Below the pieces are notes generated by a model. It was not told where the DNA came from and did not search any database. It saw only the letters and a list, made by a program, of their open reading frames with translations. This document shows, in pieces, positions 44,693 through 53,838 of a stretch of DNA of 64,000 nucleotides. Each line of letters starts with the position of its first letter. Position 1 is the stretch's first letter. The translations under genes were made by a program, and so were the position numbers. The stretch is taken from contig CACARD010000001.1 in the NCBI GenBank assembly GCA_902534735.1, forward strand, positions 62,001 to 126,000, in the 5' to 3' direction. Source of the DNA: an uncultured Pelagibacteraceae bacterium. Its GTDB lineage: Bacteria; Pseudomonadota; Alphaproteobacteria; Pelagibacterales; Pelagibacteraceae.

Positions 44693-46934
44693 TTTTTAAA
44701 AAATTTTTTATCAAAGGTATAATTTTATGGCTATCATTTGTATCTACTATTTTTTCAATTTTTAACAACAAATTATTTATACTCTTTAGATCATATAAGG
44801 GTTCATCAACTTGTAAAACTCTGTTAATTTTTGTTTTTTTTGTTAATTTATTAATTGATAATTCTTCACACAATTTTTCACCTTTATTTAATCCAACTTC
44901 ATTAATTTTGATATTAAAATCTTTATTAAAATTCAATTTCAAATTTATCATTTTATTTAATAAACTCTTTATATTGATAGGATCTCCCATATCTAAAATT
45001 AATATTTTAAATTTTTTTTCTAATTGACTTGCTGCTATAACTAAATTACATGCCTCACTAATTGACATGAAATATCTAGTCGCTTTTTTATCTGTCAAAT
45101 TGATAGTTTCTCCCTTATTTAATTTTTCTAAAAATAAATTTATAACCGAGCCTCTACTTCCAAAAACATTTCCAAATCTAACGGTTGATACTTCAATTTT
45201 TCTATTATTAAGAAATTTATAACTTTGACATATTATTTCTGAAATTCGTTTTGATAACCCGAGTATACTTGTAGGTTTTACTGCTTTATCAGTTGAGATG
45301 TTTATAATTTTAACTTTTTTTGATGTTGATTTATTTACAGTGTTGATCAAATTATAAGTACCTAGAATATTATTTTTTATCGCTTGAACTGGGCTTTTTT
45401 CGAGAAAATTTAAATGTTTATAAGCAGCGGCATGAAAAATTAAATCAATGTTATTTTGTTTAATTATATTTTTTATCAAATATTTGTCATTTATATCACC
45501 TAAAACTAATTCGATTTTTTTTTGATTTAAATCCATATTATTTTTTAAATTAAATAAAAAATATTCAGAAAAATCGAGACATATAATTTTTTTTTTGACA
45601 ACTTTTGATAATTGAATAACTAGCTCGGATCCTATTGAACCACCTGCTCCCGTAATTAGAATTTTTTTATTTTTTAAATTAATATTAAAATTTTTAGCTA
45701 TTTCTAAATTTTTTTTATCAAATATGTTTATAAATTCAGAGTTTTGTAAATCATTTAGGCTAATTACTTCAGAATTTACCTCAGATTTTAAGGGTAAGTT
45801 ATTTATACTTAAAGATATTTTGGACAAAGATTGATATAAATTTTTTAATTTTTGATTACTTAATGATGGTATTGCTAATATTACATTTGGAACTTTGTTT
45901 TGGCTCGATAGATTTTTTAATTCCTCAAAAGATATTATAATTTTACCTCTATAGAATTTACCTAATTTGTTAGGATCATCGTCAACAAAACAAAACACAC
46001 CATCAACATTATTTTGTAAAATTAAATCACAAACTTGTTTTCCCGCATTTCCAGCACCATAAATAATGCTACCTTTAATTTTTTTGCTCACAAAAAACTT
46101 ATTGATATCAAAGTTATACTTTTTCAACTTTAACTTTTTTCTTTTACCTGTTTGTAAGTAAATATAGTTTATAAGGTTCACTTTGTTTTTTACCTTAAAT
46201 TTAATATTTGCTATTGAGATATTTTGCTCAGGTTTCGTTTGATTTGTAATCTTGAATTTATTTTCTCCGATTAGTGATATTATATCCTTGATTTTATATC
46301 CATAACCATTACCAATATCGCAAATATTATTAGTTTTTTTTTTAATTAAAATTTTGTAAATTTTGCAAACATCATCAACGTGGATAAAATCTCTAATAGC
46401 TTGCCCATCATTAATTAATAATAGAGGTTTTTTTTTGATATATGAATCGACAATTTTTTTTACAATAGAAAAATTATCGTTTCCTCCGTAAATATTAAAT
46501 ACCCTTGCTATTACAACATTAATTTTATTTTTTTTTGAATAGTTTAATAAAACTCTTTCACATAATAACTTTGTTAATGAATAGATATCTCTATTAGAAA
46601 TTTTATCTTTATTTAAATTTATGTTACTTAAGTTATATACCGACGAACTCGAAGTATATATTAATTTGTTTATATTTTTATCTTTACATGCTTCCAAAAT
46701 TCTTTCTAAGATTTGTATACTTTGTTCAATAAATTTTTTTAAATTTATTTTTTTATTTAGAAAAGAAGATGGATAAAAACTATTTATAATTAAATTTATC
46801 TTTTTATTTTTATTTAAAAAATTTTTTTCATTTAGAAAATTTTTTGAAGATATTATTTTGCTATTCTCTAAATTTTTTTTCAATCTTTGAGACAAATTAC
46901 TTCTTTCACCAATAATTATTGTATGGTTTTTCAT
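44682..46934 (-). CDS. Fusion: NAD-dependent epimerase plus FlaA1/CapD-type 4,6-dehydratase
   Basis: This 750-residue protein has three parts. Residues 1-245 are an epimerase-like SDR with YTSSSSVY (93-100), Y118SLTK122, RVFNIYGG (144-151) and RDFIHVDDV (181-189); its glycine motif is degraded to GERSNL. Residues 285-380 hold IYGAGNAGK (291-299), the first domain of FlaA1/PglF-like proteins. Residues 415-740 are the catalytic dehydratase: ITGAGGSIGSEL (427-438), STDKAVKPTSILGLSKR (547-563) and RFGNVFGSRGS. The membrane segments usual in this family are absent. It would make a UDP-4-keto-6-deoxy-HexNAc. Confidence 0.85.
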   Translation of the reverse strand: MKNHTIIIGERSNLSQRLKKNLENSKIISSKNFLNEKNFLNKNKKINLIINSFYPSSFLNKKINLKKFIEQSIQILERILEACKDKNINKLIYTSSSSVYNLSNINLNKDKISNRDIYSLTKLLCERVLLNYSKKNKINVVIARVFNIYGGNDNFSIVKKIVDSYIKKKPLLLINDGQAIRDFIHVDDVCKIYKILIKKKTNNICDIGNGYGYKIKDIISLIGENKFKITNQTKPEQNISIANIKFKVKNKVNLINYIYLQTGKRKKLKLKKYNFDINKFFVSKKIKGSIIYGAGNAGKQVCDLILQNNVDGVFCFVDDDPNKLGKFYRGKIIISFEELKNLSSQNKVPNVILAIPSLSNQKLKNLYQSLSKISLSINNLPLKSEVNSEVISLNDLQNSEFINIFDKKNLEIAKNFNINLKNKKILITGAGGSIGSELVIQLSKVVKKKIICLDFSEYFLFNLKNNMDLNQKKIELVLGDINDKYLIKNIIKQNNIDLIFHAAAYKHLNFLEKSPVQAIKNNILGTYNLINTVNKSTSKKVKIINISTDKAVKPTSILGLSKRISEIICQSYKFLNNRKIEVSTVRFGNVFGSRGSVINLFLEKLNKGETINLTDKKATRYFMSISEACNLVIAASQLEKKFKILILDMGDPINIKSLLNKMINLKLNFNKDFNIKINEVGLNKGEKLCEELSINKLTKKTKINRVLQVDEPLYDLKSINNLLLKIEKIVDTNDSHKIIPLIKNFLKNEI

Positions 46935-47800
46935 CTAAATAATCTTACTAAAATTCTAAGAAAAAATATAAAATAATAAATTTTTAATCTAGTGGTACTT
47001 AATTTGAAATTTTTAACTATATACTTTCTTATTAAATATTCTGAATAAAAGTCTTTTAATGTTTTTAATTTGTTAGATTTTAAAACAATATTTCCAGATA
47101 TTTGGGCTGAAGCTTTTGCATCATAACATTTATACAATATAATTCCATTATTTCTAAGCAATAAAGAATGTAAGATATCTTCACAAAAAGATCTTTTAAA
47201 ATTGTACGGATAATAATTTTTAAGTATGAGATTTTTTCTTCTATGCATTACGGCACCACCAGAAAGCCATTCGTGAACTTCGAAACCTTTTGATTTATTT
47301 TCATGAGAATAATTAAATCCACTCAAAGATATTTTTCCTGGAGAATATCCATCAGATGAATTTATTAACCAGTGGTAAAATTTTAACAAATAGCTGTTAG
47401 GTTTTTTATATATTTTTGAAATTTTATAATTGTTAATATATTTTGGCGCAACTGATATATTTTTTCTTTTTTTTACAAACTGATACAAATTATGTATACA
47501 GTTTTTTTTTAATTCTACATCATCGTCAAGTTGCATGACATAATCTGTTTTACAATTTTTAAAACCTAATATTCTTTGGTAAACTTGATTTTTTTTTTTG
47601 CTCAATATAATATTTAAATTTAAGATTTTATACAGAGGCTTTAGATCTTTCATTTTTTTATAATTACTTTGAGGAACAACTACTAATACTTCAGTTGGTA
47701 AATGAGTATTTAGATTAATTGCACGTAAGCAAAATTTTATATGATCATATCCTAAGGTTGGGATAACAACAGTTACAGGAATTTTTTTTTTATTTATCAA
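46931..47800 (-). CDS. Family 2 glycosyltransferase
   Basis: This 289-residue GT-A protein has VVIPTLGYDH (11-20), the metal-binding QLDDDVEL (90-97) and HEWLSGGAVMHRR, followed by EDILHSLLLRNNG as the probable catalytic-base region. A hydrophobic C-terminus (about 272-289) suggests membrane association. The start is TTG, which overlaps the dehydrogenase stop by 11 bases, and the end overlaps the fusion gene by four. Confidence 0.83.
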   Translation of the reverse strand: MINKKKIPVTVVIPTLGYDHIKFCLRAINLNTHLPTEVLVVVPQSNYKKMKDLKPLYKILNLNIILSKKKNQVYQRILGFKNCKTDYVMQLDDDVELKKNCIHNLYQFVKKRKNISVAPKYINNYKISKIYKKPNSYLLKFYHWLINSSDGYSPGKISLSGFNYSHENKSKGFEVHEWLSGGAVMHRRKNLILKNYYPYNFKRSFCEDILHSLLLRNNGIILYKCYDAKASAQISGNIVLKSNKLKTLKDFYSEYLIRKYIVKNFKLSTTRLKIYYFIFFLRILVRLFR

Positions 47801-48728
47801 TTGAAATTAAATATTTTATTAAATTCTTTGAAGCAGAATATTCCATATCTTTTCTTGTTTCGTGTGTATATGAAGCTATATGGGGCAAAGGAAATACATT
47901 ATTTAAATTCAAAAGATTTCCTTTGTATGGTTCTTTAACATAACAATCTAAAAAAGCCTTAGAATTTTTATTTTTTTTTAAAAAATTATATAAATTCCTT
48001 TCATTGATAATTGCACCGCGTGATGCATTTATAATGGTGATATTTTTATTGGCGGTTTCTAAGGTTTTTGAATTAATAAGATTTTTTGTTTTATCATTCA
48101 AGCTTAAGGAAATACAGACTATATCACATTTAGAAAAAATTTCATTTAATCCACATCTCTTTAATTTATTGCTTTTAATATTTCTTTTTTCAAAAACAAA
48201 TGTATCGCAACCAAAATTTTTTAATTTTCTATGTAAGTTTTGGCCAATTTTTCCAAATCCTAAAATACCAATTTTTTTTTTTTCTAAATTATTTCCTATA
48301 ATAGGTTTCCATTTTTTTTTTTTCATTAAATTTATGTTCGGCAAAATGTTTCTTAGAGAAATAAGAATGAGGGTCAAAAATAACTCGCTAACACTATTTG
48401 TTAATTCGTCTTTCAATTTAATAACTTTTATATTCTTTTTTTTTAAGTACGGCAAATCTAAACTATCAACACCGACACCGACTCTAGATATGGCTTTTAA
48501 GTTTTTTTGATTAGAAATTGTTTTGTAGTTGTACTTTTCTAAACCTGCTATGATACCTTTTATATTAGGATATTTTGTAAAAATTTTTCTTAGATCTTCT
48601 TCTTTGAGTGGTCTTTTAAATTCATTATAAATAACTTTAAAATTTCTTTTTAAATTTTTTGGGAAAAAAAAATTTTTTTTTGAAAACAGATTATCAGCTA
48701 TGTAAATAATTTTTTTATTTGAAAGCAT
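47790..48728 (-). CDS. D-isomer-specific 2-hydroxyacid dehydrogenase
   Basis: This 312-residue NAD-dependent enzyme of the SerA group has SRVGVGVDSLD (81-91), the Rossmann motif GFGKIGQNL (157-165), NASRGAII with R237, E266 and the catalytic histidine H283 in LPHIASYTHET. No regulatory ACT domain follows. It interconverts a 2-keto acid and a D-hydroxy acid; inside a glycan island it may provide a hydroxy-acid substituent or act on a sugar-acid precursor. The substrate cannot be read from the sequence. Confidence 0.85.
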   Translation of the reverse strand: MLSNKKIIYIADNLFSKKNFFFPKNLKRNFKVIYNEFKRPLKEEDLRKIFTKYPNIKGIIAGLEKYNYKTISNQKNLKAISRVGVGVDSLDLPYLKKKNIKVIKLKDELTNSVSELFLTLILISLRNILPNINLMKKKKWKPIIGNNLEKKKIGILGFGKIGQNLHRKLKNFGCDTFVFEKRNIKSNKLKRCGLNEIFSKCDIVCISLSLNDKTKNLINSKTLETANKNITIINASRGAIINERNLYNFLKKNKNSKAFLDCYVKEPYKGNLLNLNNVFPLPHIASYTHETRKDMEYSASKNLIKYLISIDK

Positions 48729-48881
48729 TTAATATTAATAATATTAGAATTTAAATGTTAGTGTTTGTACATTTGATCATACATTTTTTAACAAATAGAA
48801 GACATAAATAAAGATAAAACTTATTTTTAAGTTGTACCATATGAATTTTTATTTATATATGTCTAAAATTGAATTGATTAT

Positions 48882-50159
48882 ATGAGCTTTTACTCAAGTT
48901 TATTAAATAAAATTAAAAAAAAAAATGCCAAAATTGCAATTGTTGGATTAGGTTATGTTGGCTTACCATTAGCCTTGGAATTTAGTAAAACGAATTTTAA
49001 GGTCGTATGTTTGGATATTGATAGGGAAAAAATAAAATTACTTAATAATAGTAAATCATATATCAATCATATCTCTAGCGATCTTTTAAAAATTAACAAA
49101 AAAAATCTTACTTTTACTCACGACTTTAGTTATTTAAAGGAAACACAAATAATAATATTATGCCTTCCAACACCCATTACTTCTAAGTTAATTCCAGACC
49201 TAAGTCATATAAAAGCTGCTTTAAAATCAATTAAAAAAAATTTAGTTACGGGACAAATTATAATTTTGGAAAGCTCAACATATCCTGGATCAACAAAAAA
49301 AGTTATAGCCGAAAAGTTGAAAGAATTTCAAATTGGAAAAAATTTCTTTTTAGGTTATTCTCCAGAAAGAGAAGATCCAAATAATAAAAAATATAATATA
49401 AAAACAATCCCTAAAATATGTAGTGGCTATTCAAAAAAATGTCTTAATATAACTGTTTGTTTATATCAAAATATTATAAAAAATATAATTAAAGTATCAA
49501 ACATAGAAACCGCAGAATTTGTTAAATTATATGAAAATGTTTATAGAAGCGTAAATGTAGCTTTAGTAAACGAGCTTAAAATTTTATCTAATCAATTAAA
49601 TTTGGATATATATGAAATTATTAAAGCTGCAAAAACAAAACCTTTTGGATTTCAAGCATTTTATCCAGGACCAGGTGTTGGTGGGCACTGTATACCTGTT
49701 GATCCATATTATTTATCTTGGATAGCAAAAAAAAATAATATCAAGACGACGCTTATAGATAATGCTGGAAAAATTAATTCGTATATGCCTCGATGGACAG
49801 CTAAAAAAATTTTAGAAAATAAAATACTTAAAAAAGTTTTGATAATAGGCGTAGCTTACAAAAAAAATGTGGATGATACAAGAGAATCTCCCGCAATTGA
49901 TTTAATGAGTATACTGATTAAAAAAGGTATAAACGTAGATTATTACGATCCTTACGTCAGAAAATTGAAATCAAAAAAACTAAATAAAATTTATTACTCA
50001 ATAAAAATTTTAGATAAGAAATTAAAAAAGTACGATTGCTCTGTAATAATAACTAATCATACTTCAATTGATTACGAGATTATAAGAAAAAATTCAAAAT
50101 TTGTAGTTGATACGAGAAATACCTATAAAATTAAAAATAATAATATTATGAAAGTATAA
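48882..50159 (+). CDS. UDP-N-acetylglucosamine 6-dehydrogenase, WbpA-like
   Basis: This 425-residue enzyme oxidises C6 of a UDP-HexNAc to a uronic acid with two NAD+. It has GLGYVGLPLA (22-31), LCLPTPI (93-99), ESSTYPGST (130-138), EFVKLYEN (212-219), and GPGVGGHCIPVDPYYLSW (263-280) with the catalytic C270. The VGGHCIPVDPYYL form is typical of the WbpA/WbpO/TviB branch, not of UDP-glucose dehydrogenase. It is a lone plus-strand gene with a 153-base upstream region. Confidence 0.88.
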   Translation: MSFYSSLLNKIKKKNAKIAIVGLGYVGLPLALEFSKTNFKVVCLDIDREKIKLLNNSKSYINHISSDLLKINKKNLTFTHDFSYLKETQIIILCLPTPITSKLIPDLSHIKAALKSIKKNLVTGQIIILESSTYPGSTKKVIAEKLKEFQIGKNFFLGYSPEREDPNNKKYNIKTIPKICSGYSKKCLNITVCLYQNIIKNIIKVSNIETAEFVKLYENVYRSVNVALVNELKILSNQLNLDIYEIIKAAKTKPFGFQAFYPGPGVGGHCIPVDPYYLSWIAKKNNIKTTLIDNAGKINSYMPRWTAKKILENKILKKVLIIGVAYKKNVDDTRESPAIDLMSILIKKGINVDYYDPYVRKLKSKKLNKIYYSIKILDKKLKKYDCSVIITNHTSIDYEIIRKNSKFVVDTRNTYKIKNNNIMKV

Positions 50160-50173
50160 TATTATATATAAAT

Positions 50174-50872
50174 TTATTCTCCTCCAGTAAAATTAATTGT
50201 TTCAGACGCGATATAAGTATTTGTAATAATAAAATATTTTATTAGAGTAATTATTTCATCTATATTTGCAAATCTTTTGATTGGTATTTTAGTTATTCTT
50301 TCTTTTAAATTTTTATTTTTAATTTTTTTATGAATTTTGGTATTTACCACACCTAATCTCAAATTGTTATAAAAAATATTAAATTTAGGTAAATTTCTAA
50401 TCTCATTTGGTATAAATTCAGAGCAATATTTTGATAAAGAATAATTGAATGTATTAAAACCTCCTCCAAATTTTATACCTATGCTAGAACAATTAATGAT
50501 TCTGCCGAATTTATTTTTTTTCATATAATCAATTGAATTTTGATATATCAATAATTGAGATATAAAATTAGCATTTAATGATTTGATTATATTTTTATAG
50601 TCTGTCGTTAAAAATGTTTTATTATCAATATATCCCACTAAATTAACAATAATATCAAAATTTTTTAAATTTTTTAAAAGTTTGTTACTATTTTTTACAG
50701 ATAATTTAGAAAAATCTCTTTTTAAAAAAAAAATTTTTTTTTTTAATTTAGGTTTATTTTTTCTGTACTGTAAATAAATTTTATATTTTTTTTCATCTAA
50801 AGAATTTACGAGATTTATCCCAATATCAGAACTACCGCCTAGTATTAAAATTTTTTTTAGACTACTACGCAT
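50174..50872 (-). CDS. Short-chain dehydrogenase/reductase
   Basis: This 232-residue classical SDR has the cofactor motif LGGSSDIGINLV (11-22), NLVGYID (77-83), catalytic S130 in NCSSIG and Y144xxxK148 in FNYSLSKYCSE, and an ETINFTGGE end like FabG-type proteins. It is the last gene of a three-gene unit with a radical SAM enzyme (16-base overlap) and a cytidylyltransferase. It probably reduces a keto intermediate of the sugar they make. Confidence 0.83.
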   Translation of the reverse strand: MRSSLKKILILGGSSDIGINLVNSLDEKKYKIYLQYRKNKPKLKKKIFFLKRDFSKLSVKNSNKLLKNLKNFDIIVNLVGYIDNKTFLTTDYKNIIKSLNANFISQLLIYQNSIDYMKKNKFGRIINCSSIGIKFGGGFNTFNYSLSKYCSEFIPNEIRNLPKFNIFYNNLRLGVVNTKIHKKIKNKNLKERITKIPIKRFANIDEIITLIKYFIITNTYIASETINFTGGE

Positions 50873-52002
50873 GCGTTACAAGGTTTTAGATTTTTTCTAT
50901 CATTATTAAGGTGAGTTATGCGAAGTTTTTCATAATTCTCAGAATTCCACAAAGATGATAGATTTCCATTAAATACCCCCGTACTTAGTTGGGATTTATA
51001 GTCAACATCACAGGGGTTCACTTTTCCATCCCACCAAACAAACATTCTTCTCCACAAATCAGAGCAAGGCTCAATAATTTCATTACTTTCTTTATCATAA
51101 GAATTTTCCCAAGGATTGTAATTAACAAAAGCCACTTGATCTACTAATCCTCCCCATATACTTTTCATATCATCAAAATTTTGATCATCTGAAACCTTTA
51201 CTCCAGAAACTCTGGTAATAATGTTTGTTTCTGGATAGTATTTTTCTTTAATTGTGTTGAATAATTCAAGATTACTTAAAACTTTTTTTAAGTCTCCATT
51301 AACTCGAAGTTTTTTGTATGTATTTTCATCAGCAGCGTCGGCACTTATAACCAATGTTTTAACACCACCGCATAATATAGAATGTATCTTTTTTTCATTT
51401 AATAGAGATGCGTTAGTATTAATTTTAAGATTTAAAAATTTACCAACTGTATATTGAAGCATTTTATCAATATCTTTACATGCCATTGGTTCACCTCGAG
51501 ATGCAAGTGATAAGAATTCTATGTTTCCACAAGCGGAGTCGATCACTTCTTTGAATAATTCTAACTTCATTTGACCCATATGACCATTTTTTTTGTTAGT
51601 AAGAGTTTTGTCTGTCATAAAACAAAATACACATCTATAATTACAAATAGATGAAGGTTCTATTTGTAAGTAAGGCGGAAATTCGTCGACAATTTTTTTT
51701 TTTGGAAAAATTTCGTATCTATATCTATGAATTAAATACTTTATTATATCTTTTTGGTCATAAGTAACTAATTCATCTATTACATTGTCATTTAAACAAA
51801 AAGTATATTCATCTTTAAAATTTGGAGTTGATAAATCATCTTTTATATTCTCTAGTATTTTTTTGTTTTTTTTTGAATATTGACTTAAATTTGAATTTTT
51901 AATTAAATTGATAATATTCTCTTTAACATCATTTTTTTCTTTTTTCTTTTTTACAGAAAGACTTAAGAAACTGTTGTGTTTTTTATATAAATTTAATTTC
52001 AT
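50857..52002 (-). CDS. Radical SAM enzyme with SPASM-type C-terminus
   Basis: This 381-residue protein has the CX3CX2C cluster motif C120-C124-C127 in SSICNYRCVFC, then SLASRGEPM (165-173), the GGE-type SAM-binding element in altered form. The C-terminal 69 residues carry C313, C331, C375 and C378 in a SPASM/twitch arrangement for a further iron-sulfur cluster. The first 110 residues are an unusual lysine-rich extension. It overlaps a cytidylyltransferase by four bases and an SDR by 16, so a role in sugar modification is likely. The reaction is unknown. Confidence 0.85.
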   Translation of the reverse strand: MKLNLYKKHNSFLSLSVKKKKEKNDVKENIINLIKNSNLSQYSKKNKKILENIKDDLSTPNFKDEYTFCLNDNVIDELVTYDQKDIIKYLIHRYRYEIFPKKKIVDEFPPYLQIEPSSICNYRCVFCFMTDKTLTNKKNGHMGQMKLELFKEVIDSACGNIEFLSLASRGEPMACKDIDKMLQYTVGKFLNLKINTNASLLNEKKIHSILCGGVKTLVISADAADENTYKKLRVNGDLKKVLSNLELFNTIKEKYYPETNIITRVSGVKVSDDQNFDDMKSIWGGLVDQVAFVNYNPWENSYDKESNEIIEPCSDLWRRMFVWWDGKVNPCDVDYKSQLSTGVFNGNLSSLWNSENYEKLRITHLNNDRKNLKPCNACVVV

Positions 52003-52742
52003 TTGTAATTATTTAGCCAAAACTTTAGTGAAGGAAGTTGCCACTTATAATCAATATCAAATCCAGCTTCTGAATATATTGGTGCTATTTTTTTACCCAT
52101 CCACTTTTGTGGAAGTAAATTATATTTCATATTTTTTATACAATGAGGTCTTACGATAGAAACTCCCATATCAGCAAATAAAACATCTCCTTGTGAATCT
52201 CTGTCACAATTTAAAGTCATTGGATTGCCAAATGTTTCAAATGGAACAAATGGAACTAATGATCCATCCTTGGAAACTTTCCTTGCTCTTAAAGGACTCC
52301 ACATATTATATCTTGAAACTGTAACTGCTGAGTCAAATTTTTTATTTTTTCTTAAAATACCTATTCCTTTATTAATTAAAGTATCGTTTATTGTCGCCCC
52401 ATTGGCAAATAATAGTATTATAAATTCAATGTCTTTATCTTTTTTTTTTTCTGATTTTAAAATTTTATTATATGCGTGTTTAAAAACATCTTCTCCTAGT
52501 GCTTTTTTATCCGCGAGATATTTGGGTCTTTTAATGAAACTTACATTATATTTTTTTGCATTTTTAGAAATAATTTTACAATCAGTCGATACAAATATTT
52601 TATCAACTTTTTTTGTTTTTTTTGTAGCTATTAATGGATACTCAAATAAAAATTTATTATTTATTTTGATAATATTTTTTCCAGGATATCCAGTGCTTCC
52701 AGCTCTTCCAATTAAAATAGCGTAAATTAATTTTTTTTTCAT
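51999..52742 (-). CDS. Acylneuraminate cytidylyltransferase family protein (NeuA-like)
   Basis: This 247-residue nucleotidyltransferase has the N-terminal loop GRAGSTGYPGKNI (12-24), a variant of the RxGSKGxPxKN signature, followed by FVSTDC and KRPKYLADKKALGEDVF. The usual RS of the P-loop reads GRAGS here. It would activate an acidic nonulosonic-type sugar as a CMP derivative. It heads the unit with the radical SAM enzyme and SDR. A second cytidylyltransferase lies at 60685. Confidence 0.83.
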   Translation of the reverse strand: MKKKLIYAILIGRAGSTGYPGKNIIKINNKFLFEYPLIATKKTKKVDKIFVSTDCKIISKNAKKYNVSFIKRPKYLADKKALGEDVFKHAYNKILKSEKKKDKDIEFIILLFANGATINDTLINKGIGILRKNKKFDSAVTVSRYNMWSPLRARKVSKDGSLVPFVPFETFGNPMTLNCDRDSQGDVLFADMGVSIVRPHCIKNMKYNLLPQKWMGKKIAPIYSEAGFDIDYKWQLPSLKFWLNNYK

Positions 52743-52885
52743 TAAACTTATAATCTATTTAAATATCAAAAATAATATATATCCAAATTTATCGATTAAT
52801 TACAATATTTATGCAAAAATACTTCTAAATACTCAAATATACATTACAAGAAATTGTCTAATTATTAAATACTTCTGTATTATAT

Positions 52886-53767
52886 TTAAGATTTAACATT
52901 TAATTCATTAATAATCTCATCTAATCCTTTTTTTAATGGGATAGGTTGCTTAGGTGAAATAGTAATTCCACGTATTAATTTGTAGCTATAAGGGCTTTTA
53001 TTATAATGATACTGTAGTTTTTCATTTTTTTTAAAGACTATTTTTTTCAAATTTAATTTATTTTTAATAATATTTATAACTTCTCTAACCTTTAATTTAT
53101 TTTTTCCAATAATATTGATATATTTATTTTGAAACTTTTTATCTAGAATTTTGTGTGTAATTTTTGCTGCATCTTTTACATTTATATAACTTCTTACTTC
53201 ATTTCCTAGGCCTTTCCTAATAATCTTTTTTGTATACATTCCTTGTAAAATAAAATTATGAATCGCATTTAGTGAATTGGTTCTTGTTCCATAAATTGAT
53301 CCATATCGGAGTATCGAAAATTTTAACCCATATTTGTTCGAATAATTTTCAATTATATTTTCTGAGGATCTCTTAGTTGAACTATAAAATTCTCCCTGAC
53401 TACTAATAGCATAAATACTACTTGCAAATATAAATCTTTTTACATTTTTTTGTTTTTTTATAGCTTCTAGGATATTAACATTTCCTAGAAAATTTTGATT
53501 TATGGTTTTGACTGGATCTATATTTGCTTTTGCTATATCTGAAATAGCTGCAAAATTAAAAACATAATCGTAACCTTTAAGAATTTGTAATATTTTTTTT
53601 TTGTTTGTTATGCTTCCTTTGATAAAATTTATAGATTTTGTTTTTTGTTTTTTTTGTTTTATGTCAAAAATTGTAACATTAAAATTTTTTTTTGATAGCA
53701 AATCACTTAGATGACTTCCAAGAAATCCCGAGCCACCAAAAATTATTACCTTATATTTTTTTTTCAC
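52886..53767 (-). CDS. NAD-dependent sugar-nucleotide epimerase/dehydratase
   Basis: This 293-residue extended SDR has IFGGSGFLGSHLSDLL (9-24), FNFAAISDIAKA (70-81), FASSIYAIS (114-122) and Y128SSTK132, then RYGSIYG. The overall order matches UDP-glucose 4-epimerase relatives, though it is a little short for the family. It stands between the NeuA-like unit and the radical SAM gene at 53839 with intergenic gaps of 143 and 71 bases. The substrate is unknown. Confidence 0.83.
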   Translation of the reverse strand: MKKKYKVIIFGGSGFLGSHLSDLLSKKNFNVTIFDIKQKKQKTKSINFIKGSITNKKKILQILKGYDYVFNFAAISDIAKANIDPVKTINQNFLGNVNILEAIKKQKNVKRFIFASSIYAISSQGEFYSSTKRSSENIIENYSNKYGLKFSILRYGSIYGTRTNSLNAIHNFILQGMYTKKIIRKGLGNEVRSYINVKDAAKITHKILDKKFQNKYINIIGKNKLKVREVINIIKNKLNLKKIVFKKNEKLQYHYNKSPYSYKLIRGITISPKQPIPLKKGLDEIINELNVKS

Positions 53768-53838
53768 AGTTAATATTATCTTTTATACTAAGTTTTAATT
53801 TATAAAAAAAACTCATTAATGAAATTAAATTGGTAAAA

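Noticed and set aside
48729-48750. AT palindrome TAATATTAATAATATTA before the divergent genes
   Set aside because: It is composed only of A and T, and such palindromes are expected by chance at this base composition.
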